Source: Flagellimonas oceanensis
GTDB lineage: Bacteria; Bacteroidota; Bacteroidia; Flavobacteriales; Flavobacteriaceae
Direction: 5' to 3'
NCBI RefSeq assembly: GCF_003992595.1
Contig: NZ_RZNA01000044.1
Coordinates: 87,850 to 151,849 of the forward strand
DNA length: 64,000 nucleotides
Shown here: one piece after another, positions 39,466 to 49,100 of the stretch
Layout of the letters: the number at the start of each line of letters is the position of its first letter
How positions within the stretch are numbered: position 1 is the first letter of the stretch
Made by a program: the position numbers and the translations under genes
Notes under the pieces: model-generated
Database searches by the model: none
What the model was told of the DNA's origin: nothing
The model's input: only the letters and a program-made list of their open reading frames with translations

Positions 39466-40914
39466 ATGAAGACGAAAAGTTTACTGAAACTACCACTGAT
39501 GCTTGTGCTGATTTTCGGATTGGCCATATCATGTGATGGAGATAATGATAGCCTGCCCGATGAGATTGCGGTCGATACGCGGGGCATGAACTTTTTTACC
39601 AGTGGGGGAAGTAATTCCTTTACCATTACGGCACCCACTTATGTGGCTTGGGCAATAGATACGGATGCAGATTGGTTGACACTTACATCTGAGGCAGGAG
39701 ACCCGATAGAGTCCGGATTAGCCTCTGCGACCATCAATGTAAATGCTGATGCCAACCTGAACGAATCCGAAAAAACGGCACTAATCACGGTTTACACCAC
39801 AACAACACAAATTGATATAGAGGTCACACAGGATTTCAGATTGTCCACTATTGATGCAGATGCGAGTGAAATGAGCGACTTTACAGCTGTTCAGCTCACC
39901 GGTGAAATGGGAGTCGGCTGGAATATCGGAAACTCCTTGGACGCAGTGGGAGGGGAGACCGCATGGGGGAACCCACCCGTCAACAAGGATTTGATCGATG
40001 CCGTAAAAGAAGCAGGGTTCAATACCGTGAGAATACCCATTGCATGGAGTAACTATATTGAAGAAGGAGATCCCAACTATACCATCAGCCATGAAGGGCT
40101 GACCCGCGTGGAGGAAGTGATAAATTATGTGTTGGAGAATGATATGTTCGCCATAATAAACATACATTATGATGGGGGTTGGATGAACGAACCCACCTAC
40201 GAACGCCAAGATTACATCAATGACCGCCTTGACAAAATGTGGAAGCAAATCGCCATATATTTCAGGGATTACGACTATCATTTGGTTTTTGCAGGAACCA
40301 ATGAGGTACTCTATGAAGGGGACTATTCCGAGCCCACCGAAGAGTATTACACCGTTCAAAATTCCTTTAATGAGACCTTCATCAATACGGTAAGGGAGAC
40401 GGGAGGAAGAAATGCCTACAGGTTCTTGACCATTCAGGGTTTCAACACCAATATAGACCATGCTGTAAATTATGCGGTAATCCCTGAGGATACCGTGGAA
40501 GACCGTATGCTCATGGAAGTACATTATTATGATCCCTATGATTTCACCTTGAATGTGGAGAATGATGATATTTGGCAATGGGGGTCAACGGCCACTGACC
40601 CATCAGCTACAGCAGGTTGGGGCGAAGAGGATCACTTGGAGACACAGTTCCAAAAAGTTGAAGATGCCTTTGTCGCCAATGGTCTGGGTGTGATTTTGGG
40701 TGAGTACGGCGCAAGTGCCCGTTTGAATGTGGAAGGACACAAGGCCTATCGCGAAGATTACGTTCAAAAAGTAACTGCTTCAGCCCTTTCACACGGTATG
40801 GTTCCCGTAATATGGGACAATGGTTATACCGACGACCATAACATGGGCCTTTTCAGAAGGAGTACAGGAGAAGAAATTTTTCCTGACCTAATTGATGCTG
40901 TCACTGAGAATTAA
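39466..40914 (+). CDS. BACON-GH5 endo-beta-glucanase-type lipoprotein
   Basis: A 482-residue lipoprotein (LAISC). Residues about 45-125 are a BACON domain (SNSFTITAPTYVAWAIDTDA, DWLTLTSEAG), a spacer module common in surface-bound Bacteroidota enzymes. The GH5 barrel follows: MGVGWNIGNSLDA, NTVRIPIAWSNYI, acid/base Glu280 in FAGTNEVLYEG, MEVHYYDPYDFTL, nucleophile Glu413 in ILGEYGAS. The motifs and the BACON-GH5 layout resemble GH5 subfamily 4 endo-glucanases/xyloglucanases such as the surface xyloglucanase of Bacteroides ovatus. It is the only clear endo-acting backbone enzyme of the locus, so it probably makes the first cut. Subfamily is inferred. Confidence 0.88.
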   Translation: MKTKSLLKLPLMLVLIFGLAISCDGDNDSLPDEIAVDTRGMNFFTSGGSNSFTITAPTYVAWAIDTDADWLTLTSEAGDPIESGLASATINVNADANLNESEKTALITVYTTTTQIDIEVTQDFRLSTIDADASEMSDFTAVQLTGEMGVGWNIGNSLDAVGGETAWGNPPVNKDLIDAVKEAGFNTVRIPIAWSNYIEEGDPNYTISHEGLTRVEEVINYVLENDMFAIINIHYDGGWMNEPTYERQDYINDRLDKMWKQIAIYFRDYDYHLVFAGTNEVLYEGDYSEPTEEYYTVQNSFNETFINTVRETGGRNAYRFLTIQGFNTNIDHAVNYAVIPEDTVEDRMLMEVHYYDPYDFTLNVENDDIWQWGSTATDPSATAGWGEEDHLETQFQKVEDAFVANGLGVILGEYGASARLNVEGHKAYREDYVQKVTASALSHGMVPVIWDNGYTDDHNMGLFRRSTGEEIFPDLIDAVTEN

Positions 40915-40939
40915 CAGATAGTTTTACCAATAGCATAAA

Positions 40940-42511
40940 ATGTTCAGTCATACTGCATTTCACAAACTGGTTTTTGTCCTGGCCCTTTGGTGTCACTGCC
41001 ATGGCATCATGGCCCAGGACAGGACCATTACCATTGATGTCCAAAAGGAAAAAGGCCCCATGACCACCATGTTCAACAAGTGCATTGGTGCAGGAAGGGC
41101 CAACGAAGGCCTTCGGGCCGACTGGCAACAGCAATTGAAAATGCTAAAGCGGGATTGTGGTTTTGAGTACATTCGGATGCACGGCCTTTTCAATGAGGAT
41201 ATGGCCATTTATAAACACGATAGGGAAGGAAACCCGGTCTACAACTATCAATACGTGGATGTATTGTATGATTATATTTTGGAGATTGGGATGAAACCCT
41301 TCGTGGAATTGGGCTTTATGCCACCGGCATTGGCCAGTGGTGATCAAACCATCTTTTGGTGGAAGGGCAATGTTACCCCGCCAAACGATTATGGAAAATG
41401 GGCTGATTTAATCCGTAATATTGTCCAACATTGGACCGACCGATATGGGGAAGAAGAGGTGGAAACCTGGTACTTTGAAGTATGGAACGAACCCAATTTA
41501 TCCCCAGGTTTTTGGACAGGCACCCAAGAGGAATATTTTAAACTCTATAAATATGCCGCAGAAGCGGTAAAAAGTGTGGATGTGGATTATTTTGTGGGTG
41601 GACCGGCCACCGCAGGAGCATCATGGGAACCCGAAATGATCGCATTTTGTGAGGACAACCAAGTGCCGTTGGATTTTATAAGTACACACTCCTACGGAGT
41701 GGATGTAGGTTTTTTGGATGAATTTGGCGGAACAGGTACAGTTTTGAGCCCCAATGAGTGGAGTGTCAGTCAGGATGTGATTCAGTCCCGTAAGGAAATC
41801 TCGGAATCGTCCAAGCCCGATCTCGAACTGCACTATACCGAATGGAGCTCATCCTATACCCCGGCAGACCCTTTTCACGATAGTTACCATAGTGCATCCT
41901 TTATCCTCAACAAAATGAAGCAGATTGGCAATGCAGCGACCTCCATGTCCTATTGGGTGTTTACCGATATTTTTGAGGAGCCCGGCCCTAGATACACCCC
42001 GTTCCATGGCGGCTTCGGACTGCTCAATACCCAAGGCATCAAAAAATCGGCCTACCATGCCTACGCCCTGATGAACAAATTGGGACCCATTGAACTGGAA
42101 AACAAGGATGGGAAATCCGTTGCCACAACAAATCGGAAAGGGGATGTCCAATTGTTGTTCTGGGACTATACCTATACACTGCCCGAGGAAACGAACAATC
42201 AGGACTACTACAATCAGGATCATCCAGCAAAAGTGAAAAACAATGTGCTGGTAGATCTTTCAGGAATGCCCGATGGAGCTTATCAGCTCGAGGTGTATAA
42301 AATTGGCTATAAGCAAAACGACCCATATTCAGTATATTGTCAGATGGGAAAACCCGACCAACTTTCAAAAAAGCAAGTGGCTTTTTTAAAGGAAACCAGC
42401 AAGGGCGACCCCATATCAACGATCTTGGTGCAAATAACCGACGGGAAATTTACCAGGGAATACCCCATCCGTGAAAATGAAGTGGCCCTGTTAAGTTTCA
42501 AGAAACTATAA
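40940..42511 (+). CDS. GH39 beta-xylosidase-type glycoside hydrolase
   Basis: A 523-residue protein with a signal peptide (LALWCHCHGIMAQ). GH39 TIM barrel: IRMHGLFNEDM, PFVELGFMPPALASG, acid/base Glu184 in FEVWNEPNLSPGFW, nucleophile Glu301 in LHYTEWSSS, then SYWVFTDIFEEPG and FHGGFGLLN. A C-terminal beta-domain completes the usual layout. Characterised bacterial GH39 members are mostly retaining beta-xylosidases, so it likely trims xylose units in the periplasm. It starts 25 nt after the GH5 stop and precedes GH43. Confidence 0.9.
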   Translation: MFSHTAFHKLVFVLALWCHCHGIMAQDRTITIDVQKEKGPMTTMFNKCIGAGRANEGLRADWQQQLKMLKRDCGFEYIRMHGLFNEDMAIYKHDREGNPVYNYQYVDVLYDYILEIGMKPFVELGFMPPALASGDQTIFWWKGNVTPPNDYGKWADLIRNIVQHWTDRYGEEEVETWYFEVWNEPNLSPGFWTGTQEEYFKLYKYAAEAVKSVDVDYFVGGPATAGASWEPEMIAFCEDNQVPLDFISTHSYGVDVGFLDEFGGTGTVLSPNEWSVSQDVIQSRKEISESSKPDLELHYTEWSSSYTPADPFHDSYHSASFILNKMKQIGNAATSMSYWVFTDIFEEPGPRYTPFHGGFGLLNTQGIKKSAYHAYALMNKLGPIELENKDGKSVATTNRKGDVQLLFWDYTYTLPEETNNQDYYNQDHPAKVKNNVLVDLSGMPDGAYQLEVYKIGYKQNDPYSVYCQMGKPDQLSKKQVAFLKETSKGDPISTILVQITDGKFTREYPIRENEVALLSFKKL

Positions 42512-42535
42512 ATCAATCTCAAAAAAAATCAACAT

Positions 42536-44062
42536 ATGTTAAGGCATGCGGTTTCCCTGATCATCCTTATAAGTCTTATTTCTTGTTCTGAAAAGGAAAA
42601 ATCAACTCAAAAGAATGAGGAAAGCAGTAATACGGCCATGACTTTCACCAACCCCATTTTTCCCGGAGATCATCCCGACCCGAGCATATTGCGAGATGGC
42701 GACGATTTTTATATGGTGCATTCGTCCTTTGAATATTACCCGGGGCTATTGATATGGCATTCCACCGATCTCATCAACTGGGAACCTGTGGGACCTGCGC
42801 TTACGGAGTACGTTGGTTCGGTATGGGCACCGGACTTGGTAAAATATGAGGATAAATACTACGTCTATTTTCCGGCTGACAATAAAAACTATGTTGTTTC
42901 AGCCGACAATATAGAAGGTCCATGGAGCGATCCAGTATTGATCGATATTACGATGATCGATCCAGGGCATGTGGTGGACGAGCAGGGCAATCGCTATCTC
43001 TACTTTAGCAGTGGCAGTTATGTGCCCCTGTCCAAAGATGGTCTTACCGTGACCGGGGAACCGAAAAACGTGTACGATGGCTGGGAAATCCCAAGGGAGT
43101 GGTCCATAGAGTGTTTTTGTATGGAAGGCCCAAAACTCTTCAAAAGGGGCGATTATTATTACCTGACCGTTGCCGAAGGGGGAACGGCGGGACCAGCGAC
43201 AGGGCATATGGTGATTTCAGCACGATCGAAATCCCCACTTGGACCTTGGGAGAATGCCCCTCACAATCCCATACTGCGCACAGCCTCACAAGACGAAAGA
43301 TGGTGGTCCGTTGGGCACGGTACCGTTTTTGACGATGCCGAAGGGAACTGGTATATGATTTTTCACGGCTACGAAAAAGACCATTACAATATGGGTAGAC
43401 AGACCATGTTGGTACCTTTGGAATGGTCCGAGGATGATTGGTACCGGATTCCCGAAAATATCGCTATCAATGAAGCCATTCCTCTACCAGACCTTGAAAA
43501 TACGATTGAGCAACCTTTTACATTGGATGATGATTTTTCAGGAAACAGCTTGAAACCACAATGGCGGTTTTTTGGAGGGGTGGATGAGGAGAGATATCAT
43601 TTTGAGGATGATGACTTGGTGCTAGATGGAAAAGGAAATTCCGTGGCCGATGCATCTCCCATGCTTACGGTTCCCCTTGATCATTCCTATACTGCACAAG
43701 TGGAAATGGAGATTGGGGAAAATGCGATTGGCGGATTGGTGCTTTTTTATAATGAGAGGGCTTTTTCAGGCATCTTGACAGACGGACAAAACATCTTATC
43801 GAACCTTAGGGGATGGCAATTCCCAACCGAAGAAAATGTTGTGGAAAGTAATAGCGTTTACCTCCGTTTGAAGAATACGGAGAATATAGTGGATATGTAC
43901 TATAGCCTTGATGGCCAGAAGTGGATAAAAACAGCCAACTCCTTCGATGTCTCTGGATATCATCATAATGTGCTGAGCGGCTTTATGAGTGTGCAGATTG
44001 GCCTATGTGCCATTGGTGAGGGACAAGTTACCCTCAAAGACTTTGAATATATTCCACACTAA
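42536..44062 (+). CDS. GH43 beta-xylosidase/arabinofuranosidase-type lipoprotein
   Basis: A 508-residue lipoprotein (LISLISC). Five-bladed GH43 propeller with the catalytic triad visible: base Asp48 in DHPDPSIL, pKa-modulating Asp142 in MIDPGHV, acid Glu197 in CMEGPKL. A C-terminal beta-sandwich of about 190 residues (FTLDDDFSGNSLKPQWRFFG, IGGLVLFYNERAFSG, VYLRLKNTENIVDMYYS) is the DUF1349/GH43_C2 type found in exo-beta-xylosidases of family 43. It releases beta-xylose or alpha-arabinofuranose; sequence alone does not separate the two. Part of the enzyme operon, 24 nt after GH39 and 59 nt before GH35. Confidence 0.92.
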   Translation: MLRHAVSLIILISLISCSEKEKSTQKNEESSNTAMTFTNPIFPGDHPDPSILRDGDDFYMVHSSFEYYPGLLIWHSTDLINWEPVGPALTEYVGSVWAPDLVKYEDKYYVYFPADNKNYVVSADNIEGPWSDPVLIDITMIDPGHVVDEQGNRYLYFSSGSYVPLSKDGLTVTGEPKNVYDGWEIPREWSIECFCMEGPKLFKRGDYYYLTVAEGGTAGPATGHMVISARSKSPLGPWENAPHNPILRTASQDERWWSVGHGTVFDDAEGNWYMIFHGYEKDHYNMGRQTMLVPLEWSEDDWYRIPENIAINEAIPLPDLENTIEQPFTLDDDFSGNSLKPQWRFFGGVDEERYHFEDDDLVLDGKGNSVADASPMLTVPLDHSYTAQVEMEIGENAIGGLVLFYNERAFSGILTDGQNILSNLRGWQFPTEENVVESNSVYLRLKNTENIVDMYYSLDGQKWIKTANSFDVSGYHHNVLSGFMSVQIGLCAIGEGQVTLKDFEYIPH

Positions 44063-44121
44063 AAGGTCTGAACGATTTTTTTTAAAAACCGATACAAGGT
44101 AAACCCAAATAGTGGAGCATC

Positions 44122-45774
44122 ATGAAAAAAGGAATCTTACTTATATTTTTCTTCAGTTGCTTTTTTACCAGAGCACAAACAATGGAATCGGCTATGCCCC
44201 GAATTGAAAAGAAAAATGACCGCTATGCGTTGATGGTGGACGATGAACCCTTTTTGATCCTGGGTGCCCAGGCCAACAATTCCAGTGCTTGGCCCTCCGT
44301 GCTTCCCAAAGTTTGGTCCGCCATGGAGAAGTTGGATGCCAATACCTTGGAAATCCCCATCTATTGGGAGCAGTTCGAACCCAGTCCGGGAGCTTATGAT
44401 TATAGTGTCGTGGATGAGATCATCGAACAAGCACGCCAACACGATCTGAAAGTGGTGCTTTTGTGGTTTGCTACATGGAAAAACGGGTCAAACCATTATA
44501 TGCCCACTTGGATGAAACTCCAACGCCAAAAATACCCGAATATGATTGGGAAGGATGGTAAGGCCATAGATTCGCCCTCTCCCCATGCACAAGCTACTTT
44601 GGACGCTGATAAAAAGGCTTTTGTGGCTTTTATGAAGCATTTGAAGGAATTTGATAAAGCGCATACGGTGATCATTGTTCAAGTACAGAATGAACCTGGA
44701 ACTTGGGGCTCCGTACGTGATTACTCACCTGTGGCCCAAAAACTTTTTGAACAGCCAGTGCCCAAAGCAGCCCTGAAGGCGATGGATGTCAAATCGGGGG
44801 GGCAAGGAAATTGGAGCGAAGTTTTCGGAAAGAACGCGGACGAATATTTCCATGTTTGGCATGTGGCATCTTATATAGGGGAAGTCGCTGCGGCAGGAAA
44901 GGAAATTTATCCTCTTCCGCTGATGGTCAATGCCGCGGTCCGTGATCCCATAGATGCAGGGTGGCCACCCAAATACCAAGTCGGCGGGCCCAACGATAAT
45001 GTTTTTGAACTTTGGAAAGCGGCAGCTCCCGCTATTGACATCCTAGCACCGGACATCTATACCACGGACACCGAAAAATACCTGAAGTTAATCGAACTCT
45101 ACAGTAGAAGCGATAACCCTTTGTTGATACCCGAAACCCATTGGAGGTCTCCTTTTCCGAGGTTCTTTTATACGGCACTGGGAAATGGTGCCATCGGATA
45201 CGCACCCTTTGGGTTGGATGACAAGCGAGTTCGGTTTGGAGCCAATGGCAACCGATTGACCGATGAGGAAATGTACGCGCCAACGGCCCGTAATTTTGAG
45301 CTTTTCAGGCCCATGCAAAGGGAAATCGCCAAGTTGAACCTTGACGGAAAGATAAAGACAGCTGTGCAACTGGAACCAATTGATAAAGATGACGATCGAG
45401 GCTCACCATGGGACCGGGAGAACTATATCACCGACACTACCCTTACCTTTAGGGGGTGGGACATTGATGTTGCTTTTGGCACCTTTGACCGACTTGCCAG
45501 AACCGAGCATCAGCCCGAAGATCCCGATGGACGCATTTTGGTGGCGGAATTGGAAAAAGGGACATTCTTGATCACCGGTTACCACAGTCGTGTTATGGTA
45601 CGGCCCACTGGACAAAAAGCGGATAATCATTGGAACTATCTCGTGGTGGAGGAAGGACATTATGAGGACGGGGCTTTTGTCGTAGATCGAATCTTGAACG
45701 GAGATCAGACCGATTTCGGACTTCGTTTCAATCTACCAAAGGTATTGCGGGTAAAACTATATGAAAGGCAGTAG
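44122..45774 (+). CDS. GH35-type beta-galactosidase with DUF5597 domain
   Basis: A 550-residue exported protein (signal ends TRAQ). GH35-like barrel: FLILGAQANNSSAWP, TLEIPIYWEQFEPSPGAYDY, VVLLWFATWKNGS, acid/base Glu191 in VQVQNEPGTWGS, nucleophile Glu338 in LLIPETHW. The C-terminal half (TLTFRGWDIDVAFGT, EKGTFLITGYHSRVMV) is the DUF5597 domain. The layout matches the xyloglucan-active beta-galactosidase Bgl35A of Cellvibrio japonicus, as far as memory allows, so removal of beta-galactose side chains is the best guess. It is the last gene of the main PUL. Confidence 0.83.
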   Translation: MKKGILLIFFFSCFFTRAQTMESAMPRIEKKNDRYALMVDDEPFLILGAQANNSSAWPSVLPKVWSAMEKLDANTLEIPIYWEQFEPSPGAYDYSVVDEIIEQARQHDLKVVLLWFATWKNGSNHYMPTWMKLQRQKYPNMIGKDGKAIDSPSPHAQATLDADKKAFVAFMKHLKEFDKAHTVIIVQVQNEPGTWGSVRDYSPVAQKLFEQPVPKAALKAMDVKSGGQGNWSEVFGKNADEYFHVWHVASYIGEVAAAGKEIYPLPLMVNAAVRDPIDAGWPPKYQVGGPNDNVFELWKAAAPAIDILAPDIYTTDTEKYLKLIELYSRSDNPLLIPETHWRSPFPRFFYTALGNGAIGYAPFGLDDKRVRFGANGNRLTDEEMYAPTARNFELFRPMQREIAKLNLDGKIKTAVQLEPIDKDDDRGSPWDRENYITDTTLTFRGWDIDVAFGTFDRLARTEHQPEDPDGRILVAELEKGTFLITGYHSRVMVRPTGQKADNHWNYLVVEEGHYEDGAFVVDRILNGDQTDFGLRFNLPKVLRVKLYERQ

Positions 45775-46156
45775 CTTTCAGTGAGATTGTCTCGTAATCT
45801 TCAATAAACAGTAATGTCAATCTATTCCTTTGATTGGACGAAACATTTTTTCATGTTGTCGTTCAAAAAATTATTGTCGGCAATCTTCACTTGACAAAAC
45901 AAAGAATCCCTGGGCCATGATATCCTAAATGGTTTGCAGATTGGATAGAGTTAAACATAAAATCAATAGGATAACACATAATCGGACATCCTCTTTAAAT
46001 TCCCTTGTTAATTATAAGAAGGAAAAGTCAATGGGAAGCCTATGTTTTATCCGATCGGGTTTCTCAATAGTATCATAGTCGAATCTATCCTATTGGAATC
46101 GGAAACATTGTCCTGGCTCCGTTGACCTTCCTTGCCTAAACCATTTAAATCTGTCT
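45775..46156 (+). other. intergenic stretch after the main PUL
   Basis: 382 bp with no convincing gene, terminator or promoter. A 26-codon frame at 45814-45894 (begins MSIYSFDWTKHFF) is too short and isolated to call. Confidence 0.4.
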
Positions 46157-49100
46157 ATGACAAAATCTTTCAAGCTTACGTTCTGGAGGCAAGGCCTCCT
46201 GTCCATCAGTTTACTTTTTTGTGCTTCCTGTGCTACTTTTAAATTGCAGCAGACCGCTGAAACCAAAGAGACTGATGGTAACAAAGAGCTTAGCCATACT
46301 TTTTTCATTGCAGGCGGATTGGGCAATGTTTCCGATTTGGACAATAGTTCCGTTTGGGAAAGTTTAGGTGACCAATTAAATAAGGCCAATGAAAACAGTA
46401 CCTTGATTTTTACAGGTGACAATGTTACCAAAAAACAGGATAATTGGGATTTTGACAAGCAACTTTTGGACAAACAAGTGGACCTGACAAAGGGGTTTAG
46501 AGGGCGAACGTTTTTTATTCCCGGAAACAATGAGTGGAAGTCCAAGAATACGGAAGATGTTGAAGAGATTGAAAATTATGTGAAAGACATGGATTTGGAA
46601 AATGTCGACTTTTTTCCAGAAAATGCATGCCCCATAGAACGTATACAACTCAGCGATAAATTGATTTTGGTCTTGGTGGATTCCAGATGGTTTGTTTCCA
46701 ATTGGTCAAGGGTAAAGAATATCAACAAGAAGTGTACGGATATAGTAACCAGACAACGGTTTGTTGAGGAACTCGAGGATGCCATCGACGACAATCTGGA
46801 CAAGAACATTGTAATTGCCATGCACCACCCCGTATTCAGTAACGGACAATATGCGGGTAAAAAGACATTTAAGGACCATATGACCCCTATTCCCGTGCTA
46901 GGGACGCTTACCGAAGGGTTTAAAGATTTAGCAGCGTACGACCCAGAGCATTTAAATTCAAGACGTTATAATTATCTCAGGGTTTTCGTGACCACGCAGG
47001 CTCAAAAATCCGACCGTATTACCATTGTATCGGGCCATGAAGAAAATTTACAATATCTGGTCGGTAAAAATGTGCGTCAGATCATTAGTGGGGCCTTGGC
47101 CACAAAATCGGCCACCCATCTTTCAGAGGATGAATTGGTCTCTCTGGGAGGCGCTTTGACCTATGAAGGTAAGTTTTCACATGGGGCTCTGGGATTCGCC
47201 AAATTGGAATACTTTAAAGACGGATCGTCAAGTGTATCATTCTACAGTTTTGATAAGGAAGAAACAAGGACCACAATGGATGTTCTTTCAAAGTTTCCGG
47301 AGGAACGACCGATTGTCAAAATAGATTCCAACCTACCTGAAAAAGTGACCGAACAAGTATTGGACGACTCCGACGCCTATCATAAAACGGGCTTTTACCA
47401 ATTTTTGTGGGGGAAACGTTACCGCACATATTTTGGAAAAAAGGTTACGGCGCCAACAGTGGATTTGGATACCCTGTATGGTGGTGTAAAGGTGACCAAG
47501 GAAGGCGGTGGGCACCAATCCTTTTCCCTGCGGCTCGAAGATAGCGATGGGGGCGAATATGCCATGCGGTCCTTACGGAAAAGTGCTATGAAATACTTGA
47601 AGTTCAAGTTGCCGGGCATAGCATACAATGAGGACAAATACCGGGATTCATGGCCCGAAGAGCTGGTGTCCGATTTTTTTGCCAGTGCACATCCTTATAT
47701 GCAACTGGTCATGAACCCCTTGGCGAAAGGGGTAGGAGTGAACCATTCCGATAATGATCTATACTTTGTTCCAAAGCAAGAAACCTTGGGAGATTTCAAC
47801 AAGGATTATGGAGACGAACTTTACTTTATTGAAAGGCGTCCATCCGAGGAGCAGGTCAATTATAAGGGGTATCGTAGGACCATTGATAAAAATGGTAAAG
47901 TAACCGATATGGAAAGTACTACGGATATGCTCGAGAAAATCAAGGAAGATGAGGAATATATCGTCGACCAAAGGGCCTATGTGCGTGCACGAGTGTTCGA
48001 TATGCTTGTTGGGGATTGGGACCGTCACCAGGATCAGTGGAGGTGGATCGAATATGAGGGTGAGAGGGGTATTAAAGAGTTTATGCCCATTCCCCGGGAC
48101 AGGGACAATATTTTTCCGCGTTTTGATGGTTTTGCCCTGAAACTCATCAAAATGTTTGTGCCCAACTCCCGAAGATGGCAAACTTTTGACGAAGATATCG
48201 ACGATGTGAATTGGCTGAACCTTTCAGGAAGTAAGCTGGATAAAGTACTGGTTACCGATTTGGGCGCTGAGTCTTGGGTAGAGGAAGCAAAATACATTCA
48301 AAAGAATTTAACCGAGCAGGAAATTGAAGAGGCTTTCCAAAGGCTTCCTTTGGAAGTACAGGACAGTGTTTCCGGTTTCATTAAAAAATCATTGAAGGCC
48401 AGATTGAAACAGCTGGACCAATGGGCATTGGAGTATGGTGCTTATTTGAACAAAGTGGTTATCGTTAGGGGAACGGAAAAGGATGATAAATTTGAGTTTA
48501 CCAGAGAGGCCAATGGAAAAACCACGGTTGTTGTAAAACGGATACTTACCGATGAACCCAATCCAGAAATATATCGCAGGATCTTGGATAAATCCACCAC
48601 GAAAGAAATTTGGGTGTATGGACTGGGCGATGATGATGTTTATGAGCTAACAGGGGAGGGAGACAAGTTCATTAAGATAAGGATAGTAGGAGGATATGGG
48701 AAAGACATATACGATATCGAAAATAAGAAAAAGGTAAAAGTATACGATTGGAAACACGAGGAGCTCAAATTTGAAGCGGATAAACCTAGTACACATCTAA
48801 CCGATTCATACGAGGCCAATACCTTGCACTGGCGTTATTTTTTGCCCAACAGCAATGTTTTGGCACCAAATCTTGGGTTTAGGTCCGATGACAATGTTTT
48901 TTTGGGTCTCAGGGAACGATTTACCAAAAATGGACTCAATGGAGTTCCGTATAAGCAGCAGCATTCTTTTGGAGCCAACTATTATTTTTCTTTTGGCGCT
49001 TTTGAACTGCAATACGATGGCATATTTGCCAATGTTACCCCAGGTTGGGATTTTGAAATGGGCGCTTATTACAGTAACGACCGTTACGTAAGGAACTTTT

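Noticed and set aside
39781..40578. 265-codon minus-strand frame opposite GH5
   Set aside because: Shadow of the BACON-GH5 coding sequence.
45814..45894. 26-codon frame MSIYSFDWTKHFF... after the main PUL
   Set aside because: Too short, no neighbours or family resemblance that could support it.
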